From: JADGAU01 sp045047105
GTDB taxonomy: Bacteria; Pseudomonadota; Gammaproteobacteria; GRL18
Assembly (NCBI GenBank): GCA_045047105.1
Contig: JASFYQ010000116.1
Span: forward strand, 1 to 38,958
Reading direction: 5' to 3'
DNA length: 38,958 nucleotides
Below, piece after piece: positions 1-8,284 of this stretch. Position 1 is the stretch's first letter. Each line of letters opens with the position of its first letter. The translations under genes were made by a program, and so were the position numbers. The notes under the pieces were generated by a model. That model searched no databases, was not told the DNA's origin, and saw only the letters and a program-made list of their open reading frames with translations.

Positions 1-108
1 ATAGTTGAGTTCTATAGTTGACTTACTGTAAATCGTAAATAACATCAAATGATGGTATTGGTGAAAAATTGCTTTTATTTATAATTTATTGATATAGATC
101 AGAAAAAT

Positions 109-144
109 ATTGCTTTGAATATTGTTTTGAATATTGTTTTGAAT
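109..144. repeat. Three tandem copies of a 12-bp AT-rich repeat
   Basis: The unit ATTGTTTTGAAT occurs exactly at 121-132 and 133-144, and with one change (ATTGCTTTGAAT) at 109-120. A degenerate fourth copy starts at 145. The unit is slightly longer than one helical turn and very AT-rich, so curvature or binding of a nucleoid protein is possible. That function is inference only. Confidence 0.75.
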
Positions 145-171
145 ATTTTTTTGCTAAAAATTCCCAAAACA

Positions 172-193
172 ATTTGCATTGCATTATGCAAAT
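172..193. promoter_or_regulatory. Perfect 8-bp inverted repeat, possible operator
   Basis: ATTTGCAT (172-179) and ATGCAAAT (186-193) are perfect inverted arms around a 6-bp spacer. There is no T-tract after it, so a terminator is unlikely. It lies about 140 bp upstream of the sigma-54-like promoter at 331-347, the distance where an activator site would be expected. The binding protein is unknown. Confidence 0.45.
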
Positions 194-330
194 CCAGGAT
201 TAAAATTAACTTTTACTTTAAATTAATTACAATAATAAAATCCATTTGTAAATAATTTATTTTCTATTTTATTATCTTTATCAGCAGTTTAAGTCTATCT
301 AAAATATTATCTGTTTGCTCTTTAAAGTAC

Positions 331-347
331 TTGGCATATATTCTGCC
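331..347 (+). promoter_or_regulatory. Sigma-54-like promoter of the polysaccharide operon
   Basis: TTGGCATATATTCTGCC matches the RpoN consensus TGGCAC-N5-TTGC at the invariant GG (333-334) and GC (345-346) with exact spacing. It differs at the C of CAC and the first T of TTGC. Transcription would start near 358, leaving a leader of about 49 nt before the ATG at 407. Sigma-54 control of exopolysaccharide genes is known in other Proteobacteria; its use here is inferred. Confidence 0.5.
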
Positions 348-406
348 ATATACACTCTAAGACTAGCTATTTTCAAAAAATATTAAATTTAGTGATGGAG
401 TAGTTT

Positions 407-1282
407 ATGGATATTTCACTTATTACCCCCAGTTTTGCACCTGATTTTGAGCGTTGTAAATTATTATGTGAGAGCGTGGATAAATTTGTATCTAACTACA
501 AAAAGCACATTATTATTGTTGATCGTTGTGATTATGAATTATTTAAATCACTTGAAAACAGTAAAACAGAGATAGTTATTAAAGAGGATATTCTGCCTAA
601 ATGGTTAAAAAAAATACCCTATGCAAAAAAATGGTGGTTTAGTTTTAAAACGATTCCTGTGCGAGGCTGGATTATACAACAAATAGTAAAACTCTCTGTT
701 GCAGAGTTTGTGGATGCAGATGTGTATATTTTTGCCGACTCTGATATGGTTTTTATTCGCCCTTTTGATGTTAATTCCGTTATTAAAAATGATCAGCTCA
801 GGTTATGTAGTATGCCTAGAAAGGAAGAGGACTATATTGATAGCAGAAAACAGATCTGGCATAAATATGCTGCAATAATTACGGGTATGGATAATAGTAT
901 AGCTCTAAATAGAGACTATATAAGCCAACTGGTTTGCTGGCGTCGAGATACGCTAAATAAACTGACTCAGCACCTGGAACAGAAACACAATAAATCCTGG
1001 AAGGAAATGTTAGCCAATAGTCTGGATTTTTCTGAATATATTTTATATGGCATCTATGCCGAACACCTATTAGCCGAAAATTCAGGTCATTATCGAGACG
1101 TAAATGAGCTTTGTTATTGCTCATGGCATCAGGAGATACACAATAATAATGAGCTGAACGATTTTTTAATAAATGTTCCCCAGCAATATAACTCGGTTTT
1201 AATTCAATCCAATTTAAACATTAAAACCGAAGATTATATTTATCAGCTGAAGCTATTACAAAACAAAATACAAAAGAAGTAA
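407..1282 (+). CDS. DUF6492 family protein, probable glycosyltransferase-like
   Basis: This 291-residue soluble protein resembles the DUF6492 family found in polysaccharide loci. It opens with a nucleotide-sugar-transferase-like strand (ISLITPSFAPDFERC, residues 3-17). A DxD-like motif (DSDM, residues 111-114, within VYIFADSDMVFIRPFD) follows, as expected for metal and sugar-nucleotide binding in GT-A folds. The family-like segment FSEYILYGIYAEH is near residues 209-221. There is no signal peptide or membrane segment, so it should act in the cytoplasm. GGAG lies about 7 nt upstream of the ATG. It is the first gene of the operon, 4 nt before the lipoprotein gene. Transferase activity is inferred from the DxD motif and context; donor and acceptor are unknown. 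Confidence 0.72.
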   Translation: MDISLITPSFAPDFERCKLLCESVDKFVSNYKKHIIIVDRCDYELFKSLENSKTEIVIKEDILPKWLKKIPYAKKWWFSFKTIPVRGWIIQQIVKLSVAEFVDADVYIFADSDMVFIRPFDVNSVIKNDQLRLCSMPRKEEDYIDSRKQIWHKYAAIITGMDNSIALNRDYISQLVCWRRDTLNKLTQHLEQKHNKSWKEMLANSLDFSEYILYGIYAEHLLAENSGHYRDVNELCYCSWHQEIHNNNELNDFLINVPQQYNSVLIQSNLNIKTEDYIYQLKLLQNKIQKK

Positions 1283-1286
1283 AAAT

Positions 1287-2099
1287 ATGTATAGTGATTA
1301 CTCTAAAATTCTAAAAATAACTATCGTGTTAATTGGCCTGGTGCTGGTTATTTCAGGCTGTACATCTGTTCCTGGGAAAATTTCTCCTCTGCCACGCAGT
1401 GATGCATATCGTTACAAACCAGTAGCTGATGTTTTTAAAGCAGTAAATATTGAAAAAAAATCCAAGCAATATGGTTATCAACAACAAACGGATAATGTGA
1501 TTATTCTATTAGATGATGCTAAAAATAATAATAATTTAAAGCAGACTTTAGCTAATTTACTTGCCACCCTGCCAAAAAATAAAAACTACCAAAAAACTAT
1601 TAAAACCTTTAGTGAGATAAATGGGCGAGATAAAAATAAAGCACAATTTAACTCTTTGGCTTCGGTTTTATATCACTATCGTAATGTCAATAAACACTAT
1701 AAAAAAACCACTCTTATTATTTTAAGTGAGTGGAATAAAATTACTAAACACTCCATGACTGAGGTGCAAGGCTTATTTAATAAATGGGCTAATAGACTTT
1801 GTATTTATATGATTGGTGTAAATAATATTCATGCAAACCAACGCCTTGTTAAAGCTAAAAACTGTGGGCGCTCTGTGAGTGCAGAGAGTCTGCAATCCGC
1901 TAATAAAATGGCAAATTTTGTACAACAGATTTTTTATACGCAAGCAAAAGACAGTGATGGAGACGGTATTTATGATTATCTGGATCGCTGCCCAAATACT
2001 AAAGCAGATACACCTATTAACTGGAATGGTTGCGCTCGTAATAGCAAAACCAGTAATCCTCGCTATCTTATTTCAAAGCCTAAACTGCTGGCTTATTAA
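1287..2099 (+). CDS. Lipoprotein with VWA-like region and thrombospondin type-3 motif
   Basis: A membrane segment (about residues 9-22) ends in a lipobox, ISGC, with the lipidated cysteine at residue 25. The +2 residue is Thr, so outer-membrane sorting is expected. Residues about 65-215 read like a von Willebrand A-type Rossmann fold (DNVIILLDDAK at the start, TTLIILSEW in the middle), but a complete MIDAS motif is not evident. Near residues 222-250 is a calcium-binding type-3 repeat (DSDGDGIYDYLDRCPNT). Such repeats normally precede an OmpA peptidoglycan-binding domain; here the protein stops 20 residues later, with no OmpA domain. Its position just before the exporter suggests a role at the secretion pore or cell surface. 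The fold is an inference from short motifs. Confidence 0.6.
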   Translation: MYSDYSKILKITIVLIGLVLVISGCTSVPGKISPLPRSDAYRYKPVADVFKAVNIEKKSKQYGYQQQTDNVIILLDDAKNNNNLKQTLANLLATLPKNKNYQKTIKTFSEINGRDKNKAQFNSLASVLYHYRNVNKHYKKTTLIILSEWNKITKHSMTEVQGLFNKWANRLCIYMIGVNNIHANQRLVKAKNCGRSVSAESLQSANKMANFVQQIFYTQAKDSDGDGIYDYLDRCPNTKADTPINWNGCARNSKTSNPRYLISKPKLLAY

Positions 2100-2123
2100 A
2101 TCCATAATAAGAGGTTTAAGAAC

Positions 2124-4946
2124 ATGAAAACTCTTGCTCTAAAAACACCGATAACGATTTTATTACTTCTACTTTGCTATTTAAATAGTTCTAATAGCTA
2201 TTCTGGCGATCCTATTCCTATGCTGGATTCCTTGTCACTTGAGCAACAAAAAATCTATCTACGAGCCTCACCATCAGGGCAGGATAAGGCAATTTCTAGC
2301 CCAATAGTGTCGCAAATTATATCCAGTCAGCGGATTAATACTCCCTCAGAAATTGAGAAAACCATTGCACAAAAATTAACCACTATTTCTTTGGATGAAA
2401 AAATACAAAAACAGTTGATTCAACCCAGTCTGGAACAATTTGGCTATGATTTATTTAATAATGTTCCAAGCACCTTTGTTCCAGTAACAAATATTCCAGT
2501 GCCTCCCGATTATATAATTGGCCCGGGTGACACGCTTATTGTTCAGCTCTATGGTAAAACTAATGTGGAATATCGGCTGGTGGTTACCCGTGAAGGAAAA
2601 ATTCTGGTACCGGATTTAGGCCCTGTTATTGTCTCTGGATTAAGTTTTTCCGAAGTTAAAGGCAATCTAAAAAATAGATTTGAAAAAAATATTTTTGGCA
2701 CCAAAGCAGCTATTACCATAGGCGAGCTAAGAACCATAAATATAATGATAGTAGGGGATGTGGTTAACCCTGGTCAGTATACTATTTCTGGCTTAAGCAA
2801 TTTAATGAATGCTTTATTGGTAAGTGGTGGGGTTAAACGCACTGGTAGCTTAAGAGACATTCAATTAAAACGCAATGGTAAAATAATTTCACGCTTTGAT
2901 CTCTATAATGTTTTACTTTATGGCAATACCCATTCGGATGCACAATTGGCACATGGTGATGTAATTTTTGTTCCTGCTATTGGTAAAACAGTGGGCGTGG
3001 GTGGTGAGGTACAACGCCCGGCAATTTATGAGTTTAAAGGTTCGGTTTCTTTTGCAAAAATAATAAAATTGGCTGGGGGATTATTACCCACTGCATCTTT
3101 GGAATCATCACATATAGAGCGAATTAAGAGTAACCAGTACCACACTCTTATCAGCCTGGATTTATCTAAAAATAAACTCAATCGGCTCAAAATTGCATCA
3201 GGTGATCTGGTTCGTATTTTACCTGTTAAAAAAATGATTGATGATATTGTTTTGCTTAGTGGCCATGTAATACAACCAGGAGCTTATCAATTTAAGGAAA
3301 ATATGCGTGTTTCGGATATTCTTAGTTCTTCTGCCAAATTACGCCAAAATGTGGATATTAAATTTGCTTTATTACGCCGTGAATTACGTAAACAACGCCG
3401 TATTGAAGCACGTTATATTGATTTAGAAAGAGTTCTTAATCAACCTGGTTCTAAGGCCGATTTAAAATTACAACGCCGTGATGAGATCATCTTATTTAAT
3501 TTATCTAAAAATCGTGAAAAAAGTTTAGCTCCCCTGGTGCAGGATTTAAAAATTCAAAGTACCCCTGAATACCCTCCCATGGTGTTTACTATTAATGGCT
3601 ATGTTAGAAATACGGGTACATTTCCTCTGCAATATGCGGCTCGATTATTAGATGTATTAAAAGTTGCAGGAGGCATACAAGCGGGTACTGATCTGAGTTA
3701 TGTATTAATTGCCAGAAAAAAATACCCTGATAATAATTTAGAGCTGTTTTCGCTGGATTTAAATAAGGCAAAAATAAGGCCCGACTCAGAATGGAACCCT
3801 ATTATTCATCCTGAAGATAGCCTCTATGTATTTAATTCTAAACTGAATCGCAGTCAGATAATTCAGTCTCATATTGAGCAATTAAAAAAGCAGACACGTT
3901 ATGGTGATATTGCTCCCATTGTTTCTATTGAGGGGAAAATCAGCCATCAGGGGGACTACCCTCTGGAACCGGGTATGCGAGTTGCACAATTGATTAAAGC
4001 TGCGGGAGGTCTTTATGAATCATCCTATGGGATCAGTGCAGAATTAACCCGTTATCAATTAATTGATGGTCAGTATCAGATTGCTGAACATAAATATATT
4101 GATCTAAATAACATCCTGGCAGGTAATAAAAAATACAATCTTATTCTCCAGCCACATGATCACCTGACTATTTTTAAAAAGCCGCAATGGCAGGATAAAC
4201 GTTATATAGAGCTTTTTGGTGAAGTTAAATTCCCGGGGAAATACCCCATAAATAATAACGAAACCTTGTGTAATGTAATGCAAAGAGCAGGTGGTTTAAC
4301 TAATAAGGCTTATACATTTGGCTCGATATTTACCCGAGTGAGCGTGCAGAAAAAGCAGCAACTCTCTCTGGACAGAATACAGGGCGAATTTGATGATCTA
4401 CTGGTAAAACTGCATTTATCTCCTTCGGCAAAAAATAATGAAAAAATGCCCGCAGATGAAGAAATGCATCAGATGAATAATGTCATCAGGAAACTAAAAA
4501 AAGCCAAAGCATCTGGAAGAATGAATATTAATATGGATAAAATCTTACTCTGTGATGAAGAAGCCGATATTTTACTGGAAAATGGCGATCGACTGACAGT
4601 GCCAGAAATGGCCTATGAAGTCTCCGTTTATGGTGAGGTTTATCACTCTACAACGCATATTTATAATAAAAATAAAGGCAGTCAGGAATATATTGATCTC
4701 AGTGGTGGTACTACTAAATTGGCTAATAGCTCACATGCCTATGTAATTCAAGCCAATGGTGAAGTGTTATCAGTGCGTAAAGAGGGCTGGTTTAGTTCCT
4801 GGAACAATATTCCATTAAAACCCGGGGCAAGCATTTATGTGCCTATAGATATTGATAGAAGTAATAACCGAGAAACCCTGCAATCCTGGACAGAAATTAT
4901 GTTTCGTCTGACTTTATCTGCCGCAGGTATATCCGCCATCTTATAG
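2124..4946 (+). CDS. Wza-like polysaccharide export protein with about seven SLBB-like modules
   Basis: The protein has 940 residues, against about 380 for classical Wza. A signal peptide (residues 1 to about 28) is followed by a Poly_export domain (about 127-203, with YIIGPGDTLIVQLYG). SLBB-like repeats follow, recognised by the pattern GxVxxPGxY...L..AGG: starts include IMIVGDVVNPGQY (208), VGVGGEVQRPAIY (290), VLLSGHVIQPGAY, FTINGYVRNTGTF, VSIEGKISHQGDY, IELFGEVKFPGKY and VSVYGEVYHSTTH. A C-terminal amphipathic stretch could insert in the outer membrane. AGAGG lies about 10 nt before the ATG. It should form the outer-membrane channel for the polymer and dock to the Wzz protein encoded next. 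Confidence 0.9.
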   Translation: MKTLALKTPITILLLLLCYLNSSNSYSGDPIPMLDSLSLEQQKIYLRASPSGQDKAISSPIVSQIISSQRINTPSEIEKTIAQKLTTISLDEKIQKQLIQPSLEQFGYDLFNNVPSTFVPVTNIPVPPDYIIGPGDTLIVQLYGKTNVEYRLVVTREGKILVPDLGPVIVSGLSFSEVKGNLKNRFEKNIFGTKAAITIGELRTINIMIVGDVVNPGQYTISGLSNLMNALLVSGGVKRTGSLRDIQLKRNGKIISRFDLYNVLLYGNTHSDAQLAHGDVIFVPAIGKTVGVGGEVQRPAIYEFKGSVSFAKIIKLAGGLLPTASLESSHIERIKSNQYHTLISLDLSKNKLNRLKIASGDLVRILPVKKMIDDIVLLSGHVIQPGAYQFKENMRVSDILSSSAKLRQNVDIKFALLRRELRKQRRIEARYIDLERVLNQPGSKADLKLQRRDEIILFNLSKNREKSLAPLVQDLKIQSTPEYPPMVFTINGYVRNTGTFPLQYAARLLDVLKVAGGIQAGTDLSYVLIARKKYPDNNLELFSLDLNKAKIRPDSEWNPIIHPEDSLYVFNSKLNRSQIIQSHIEQLKKQTRYGDIAPIVSIEGKISHQGDYPLEPGMRVAQLIKAAGGLYESSYGISAELTRYQLIDGQYQIAEHKYIDLNNILAGNKKYNLILQPHDHLTIFKKPQWQDKRYIELFGEVKFPGKYPINNNETLCNVMQRAGGLTNKAYTFGSIFTRVSVQKKQQLSLDRIQGEFDDLLVKLHLSPSAKNNEKMPADEEMHQMNNVIRKLKKAKASGRMNINMDKILLCDEEADILLENGDRLTVPEMAYEVSVYGEVYHSTTHIYNKNKGSQEYIDLSGGTTKLANSSHAYVIQANGEVLSVRKEGWFSSWNNIPLKPGASIYVPIDIDRSNNRETLQSWTEIMFRLTLSAAGISAIL

Positions 4947-4959
4947 GCAGCGGTAAACA

Positions 4960-5895
4960 ATGGACAAAACAATGGCTACTCAAAATCTAAATATCTCAAA
5001 TATCATTGATGAAGAAATAGAGCTACTGGAATATGTGACCCAGATCTTAAACAATAAATATCGCATTTTCCTGATTTCTATTCTCAGTGCCTGTTTGATG
5101 TATGGGGCAACCTATATTATGCCGGTGAAATATGAATCCTTTGTTCGCCTGGCTCTGGTAGAAGTGAGTGAGCTGGGAGGTGTTTCTCCGGATAATCGCC
5201 GCGCACCCGAGGCTTTAACTTTATTGGAACAAGATTTTCTTACCCATGCAGTTAATGATAATCAGCAGGATAGGGTGATTGCCAGAATGCGTTCAAGCAT
5301 ATTTACCATGAAGTTTATTAAAGACAATAATCTATTACCTATTATGTTTCATAAACGTTGGGATAAACAACAACAGCAATGGAAGGATAACTTTAAACCT
5401 GATCTGATAATGGCGGCAGAACTTTTTAAAAAGAATATTTGTAGTATTAGGCGTAATAAAGATAACAATCTAATGATGGTAAAAGTCAAACTGAGCAATC
5501 CACAACTAGCAGCAGATATTGCAAATAAATTTGTATACGATTTTAATCAATATCGACGCAGTTCAGATATAAAAGATGCCGATCGTAAAATTAAGTTTTT
5601 ACGCAGCACTCTGGAGCAAACTAATTTTTTAGCCATGCAAAAATCAATTTATCGATTAATAGAAGCACAATTGGTTATTAAAATGCTTGCCAGTAATAAG
5701 CAACAATATGTATTAGAAGTTCTTGATCCTGCTATAACTCCTGTATACAAAGCCAGCCCGGCAACTAAAAGAATGACCGCCTTAGCATTTATTGCAACCT
5801 TTATGTTTTGTATTGTCGTTATTATTGGACGAGTGGTTTTTAAACGGATGAAACTTTCTATTAAACAATATAAAAGGTTACATCATGTTAAATAA
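4960..5895 (+). CDS. Wzz-like chain-length determinant / polysaccharide copolymerase
   Basis: This inner-membrane protein of 311 residues has the two-helix Wzz layout: one membrane segment near residues 36-52 (FLISILSACLMYGATYI), a long periplasmic region, and a second near 270-290 (ALAFIATFMFCIVVIIG). The pre-TM2 motif (LDPAITPVYKASPATKR) has the proline-rich character of the family. There is no C-terminal tyrosine kinase domain, so it is a Wzz/PCP-1 or short PCP-2 type. Such proteins set polymer length and bridge Wzy to the exporter. An in-frame ATG at 4972 is an alternative start. Its end overlaps the next gene by 11 nt, which suggests translational coupling. Confidence 0.8.
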   Translation: MDKTMATQNLNISNIIDEEIELLEYVTQILNNKYRIFLISILSACLMYGATYIMPVKYESFVRLALVEVSELGGVSPDNRRAPEALTLLEQDFLTHAVNDNQQDRVIARMRSSIFTMKFIKDNNLLPIMFHKRWDKQQQQWKDNFKPDLIMAAELFKKNICSIRRNKDNNLMMVKVKLSNPQLAADIANKFVYDFNQYRRSSDIKDADRKIKFLRSTLEQTNFLAMQKSIYRLIEAQLVIKMLASNKQQYVLEVLDPAITPVYKASPATKRMTALAFIATFMFCIVVIIGRVVFKRMKLSIKQYKRLHHVK

Positions 5896-7309
5896 AAGTG
5901 GCTATTTTTATCAACAATATTATGTAAAATTAATCAGGTTGTTTTTCCAAAAAATAATAACAATACTCTTGTTAGATAAATCACTAAAAGTAGCCAAGGC
6001 TCTGTTTTATAGAGGATTAGGTGTGCTACTACAGTTATTACTTAATATTTTTATAGGGCAGTTCTTTGGTACAAGGGGCATGGGGTTTTATCAAATTTAT
6101 ACCACCTGGATGTTATTATTAGCAGAACTTTCCAGCCTGGGTTTACCTATGTATACCATGCGAAAAGTTTCTGCCCTGAGGCAAAAATTCCAATTTACTG
6201 ATATTCAATCCTGTGTAAAAAAATATTTATTATTAGTCTGTACAAGCAGTGTTATTTTACTACTGCCTGTTATGCTTTTTTCATCAGAATTATCTCTACT
6301 ATTATTAGCCAGTAGTGATAAGAGTATCATTTTAATATATGCCGCAATTGCAGCCCTAAGCTTTTTAGGCATACGCCTATTATCAGAGGCGGTAAAAGCT
6401 ATGGGTTATACTAATTTTGGTATTTTATCTGAATCTGCTTTAATTCCTCTTATCAGCTTATTAAGCCTGTTTTTTATCTGGAGCTTTGCTCTTAATGTTA
6501 AGCCAGAAAGTATCTTAATCAGCCATGTTTTTTCATTGTTTTGTGTATTTGCAATAATATATTTTAGCTGGAATAAAATACTTGCAAACAAACTAAAAAA
6601 AACACAAAAAGAAGTAATAACTAATAAAACACTAACAGCTATTTTACCTAAGTTAATATCCTCCCATGCAAAACAAATAACATTTAATCGCTCTCTGGGT
6701 TTTATCTGGTGTGGCATGATTTTAAATATTTTATTTATTAATCTGCCAGTGTTATTACTTCCTTATTATGCTTCTACAGAAGAAATTGGTTTATTTGGTG
6801 TGGCTTTTCGTATGGTTATGCTCTCTACCAGTATTCTGGTCAGTTTGGCGGCTTTGTTTGGCCCCAGGTTTGTATTTGCTTTTAAAAACAAAGATGTTGT
6901 TAGCCTTAAACAAGAGTTACGCCATTCGCAATGGTATTCTCTTTGTGCCTATGCTCCATTTTTTATAGTATTTACTGTTTTCCCAGAAAGTTTATTAGCC
7001 ATCTTTGGTAGTGAATTTATTCAGGCTAAAACCATTTTATTAATACTTGCTGCTGCTCAATTAGTTAATTCTGCAACAGGCCTGGTCGGATATTTTCTGG
7101 TAATGATTCACCATGAAAAAGCAGAGTTTATCACTCTGCTTATTGCTTTATTTATGGTTTTTCCAATGATGTTAGTACTTGGAAATTTTTATGGAATGTT
7201 AGGTATTGTTATTGCCTATGCCATTGCAATAATAATCAAAAACCTTCTTTCTCTGGTTTTATCTTTATATTTCTTAAATACAATGCCTATAGCAGGAGAA
7301 CAATTATGA
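5885..7309 (+). CDS. Wzx-like polysaccharide flippase (MATE/MOP superfamily)
   Basis: This 474-residue, strongly hydrophobic protein has about 12-14 predicted membrane segments. It carries the MOP-type N-terminal pattern around GVLLQLLLNIFIGQFFGTRGMGFYQIY, seen in lipid-linked oligosaccharide flippases. The expected role is to move undecaprenyl-linked repeat units across the inner membrane to the periplasmic polymerase. The start lies inside the end of the wzz-like gene, and its stop overlaps the ATG of the sulfotransferase (ATGA), so the three are probably co-translated. A longer-than-usual N-terminal extension (about 30 residues) precedes the first helix; an internal start cannot be excluded. 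Confidence 0.82.
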   Translation: MLNKSGYFYQQYYVKLIRLFFQKIITILLLDKSLKVAKALFYRGLGVLLQLLLNIFIGQFFGTRGMGFYQIYTTWMLLLAELSSLGLPMYTMRKVSALRQKFQFTDIQSCVKKYLLLVCTSSVILLLPVMLFSSELSLLLLASSDKSIILIYAAIAALSFLGIRLLSEAVKAMGYTNFGILSESALIPLISLLSLFFIWSFALNVKPESILISHVFSLFCVFAIIYFSWNKILANKLKKTQKEVITNKTLTAILPKLISSHAKQITFNRSLGFIWCGMILNILFINLPVLLLPYYASTEEIGLFGVAFRMVMLSTSILVSLAALFGPRFVFAFKNKDVVSLKQELRHSQWYSLCAYAPFFIVFTVFPESLLAIFGSEFIQAKTILLILAAAQLVNSATGLVGYFLVMIHHEKAEFITLLIALFMVFPMMLVLGNFYGMLGIVIAYAIAIIIKNLLSLVLSLYFLNTMPIAGEQL

Positions 7310-8250
7310 AACAGCTTGATTTTATTATTATTGGAGCACAAAAATCTGCAACCACATCACTGTTTAAATATTTATCAGAGCATCAAAATATTCATATGCC
7401 AGCAGATAAAGAAGCCCCTTTTTTTAGTGATGAAAAGCTCTATAAAAAAGGCTGGGAAAGTTTTGCTCAAAATTATTTTAGTGGTGTATCAGAAGAGAAG
7501 TTATGGGGGACTGCCAGCCCACAATATATGGGAGATCCACGCGCGCCACAAAGAATAGCCAAACAGAATCCACAGGTGAAATTAATTGCTATATTACGTA
7601 ATCCCATAGACCGTGTTTATTCCCACTATAGTATGTCTGTTCGCCGTGAAATTGAACATCGGGATTTTGATAGCATGGTTAAACAACTTTTATCCAAAGA
7701 TCACTTATCTAAATATCGCAATAAATTATTGCCGGATCACAGTTCGGGTTATAGTTTAATTGATGATAATAACGAAGATGCAGATAATAATTATTATTGC
7801 GTCTGGAGTGAATATGGAAGAATTTTAACACATTATAATCGCTACTTTTCTAAACAGCAGCTATTGATCCTGTATATGGATGATCTAATGAAAAATCCAC
7901 AACAATGCATTAATAAAGTAACCCGGTTTTTGGGTTTTAAAGAGATCTTTAGCCCTGCAAACATAGGTAAAATATACCATAAAGGAGGCAATAAAGTTTA
8001 TATTCCTCAGGCCTGGAAAGAGTTAATTAAAGCCAATAGTTTATTCAGACTGTGCTGGAGTAGGGTTCCTAAGCGCAGTAAAAGTTATATTAATTATTGG
8101 TATGAGCAATTAAATGTGCGCAATAGTGGCAAAGTTATAGGCCCTTCTAATAAGGCAAAAGAGCAATTAACTGATCATTTTTTGCCTGATATTAAGCGCT
8201 TGGAAGTACTTTTTGATACCAAAGTACCCTGGTCAGAATTTAAAATGTAA
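7306..8250 (+). CDS. PAPS-dependent sulfotransferase (heparan-sulfate type)
   Basis: This 314-residue protein has the two PAPS-binding signatures of the sulfotransferase fold. The 5'-phosphosulfate loop is near the N terminus (FIIIGAQKSATTSLFKYL, residues 6-23). The 3'-phosphate motif is LRNPIDRVYSHY (residues 97-108). K13 of the loop and R98 and S106 of the second motif fit the expected catalytic and binding residues. KEAPFF (35-40) matches the KE-FF signature of the NDST/HS-sulfotransferase group. It has no signal peptide, so it should sulfate lipid-linked sugar precursors in the cytoplasm. Its place between flippase and polymerase genes argues that the polysaccharide carries sulfate esters. 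The substrate position is unknown. Confidence 0.88.
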   Translation: MKQLDFIIIGAQKSATTSLFKYLSEHQNIHMPADKEAPFFSDEKLYKKGWESFAQNYFSGVSEEKLWGTASPQYMGDPRAPQRIAKQNPQVKLIAILRNPIDRVYSHYSMSVRREIEHRDFDSMVKQLLSKDHLSKYRNKLLPDHSSGYSLIDDNNEDADNNYYCVWSEYGRILTHYNRYFSKQQLLILYMDDLMKNPQQCINKVTRFLGFKEIFSPANIGKIYHKGGNKVYIPQAWKELIKANSLFRLCWSRVPKRSKSYINYWYEQLNVRNSGKVIGPSNKAKEQLTDHFLPDIKRLEVLFDTKVPWSEFKM

Positions 8251-8284
8251 TCCTAAAAAAATTAAAGCTATTGCGTATATTACC

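Larger units (their letters stand above)
1..406. other. Non-coding leader upstream of the polysaccharide operon
   Basis: No convincing gene was found in these 406 bases, which are extremely AT-rich. They hold a 12-bp tandem repeat (109-144), a 22-bp inverted repeat (172-193) and a sigma-54-like promoter (331-347), all upstream of the first gene at 407. The layout fits a regulatory leader. The octamer ATAGTTGA also occurs twice near the window edge (1-8 and 14-21). Confidence 0.6.

Noticed and set aside
109..144. Possible CRISPR-like repeats
   Set aside because: Units are 12 bp, contiguous and without spacers.
8213..8284. TTG start 24 codons upstream for the Wzy-like gene, with GGAAG before it
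   Set aside because: It lies inside the sulfotransferase gene and adds a polar stretch unlike a polymerase N terminus. Kept as an alternative only.
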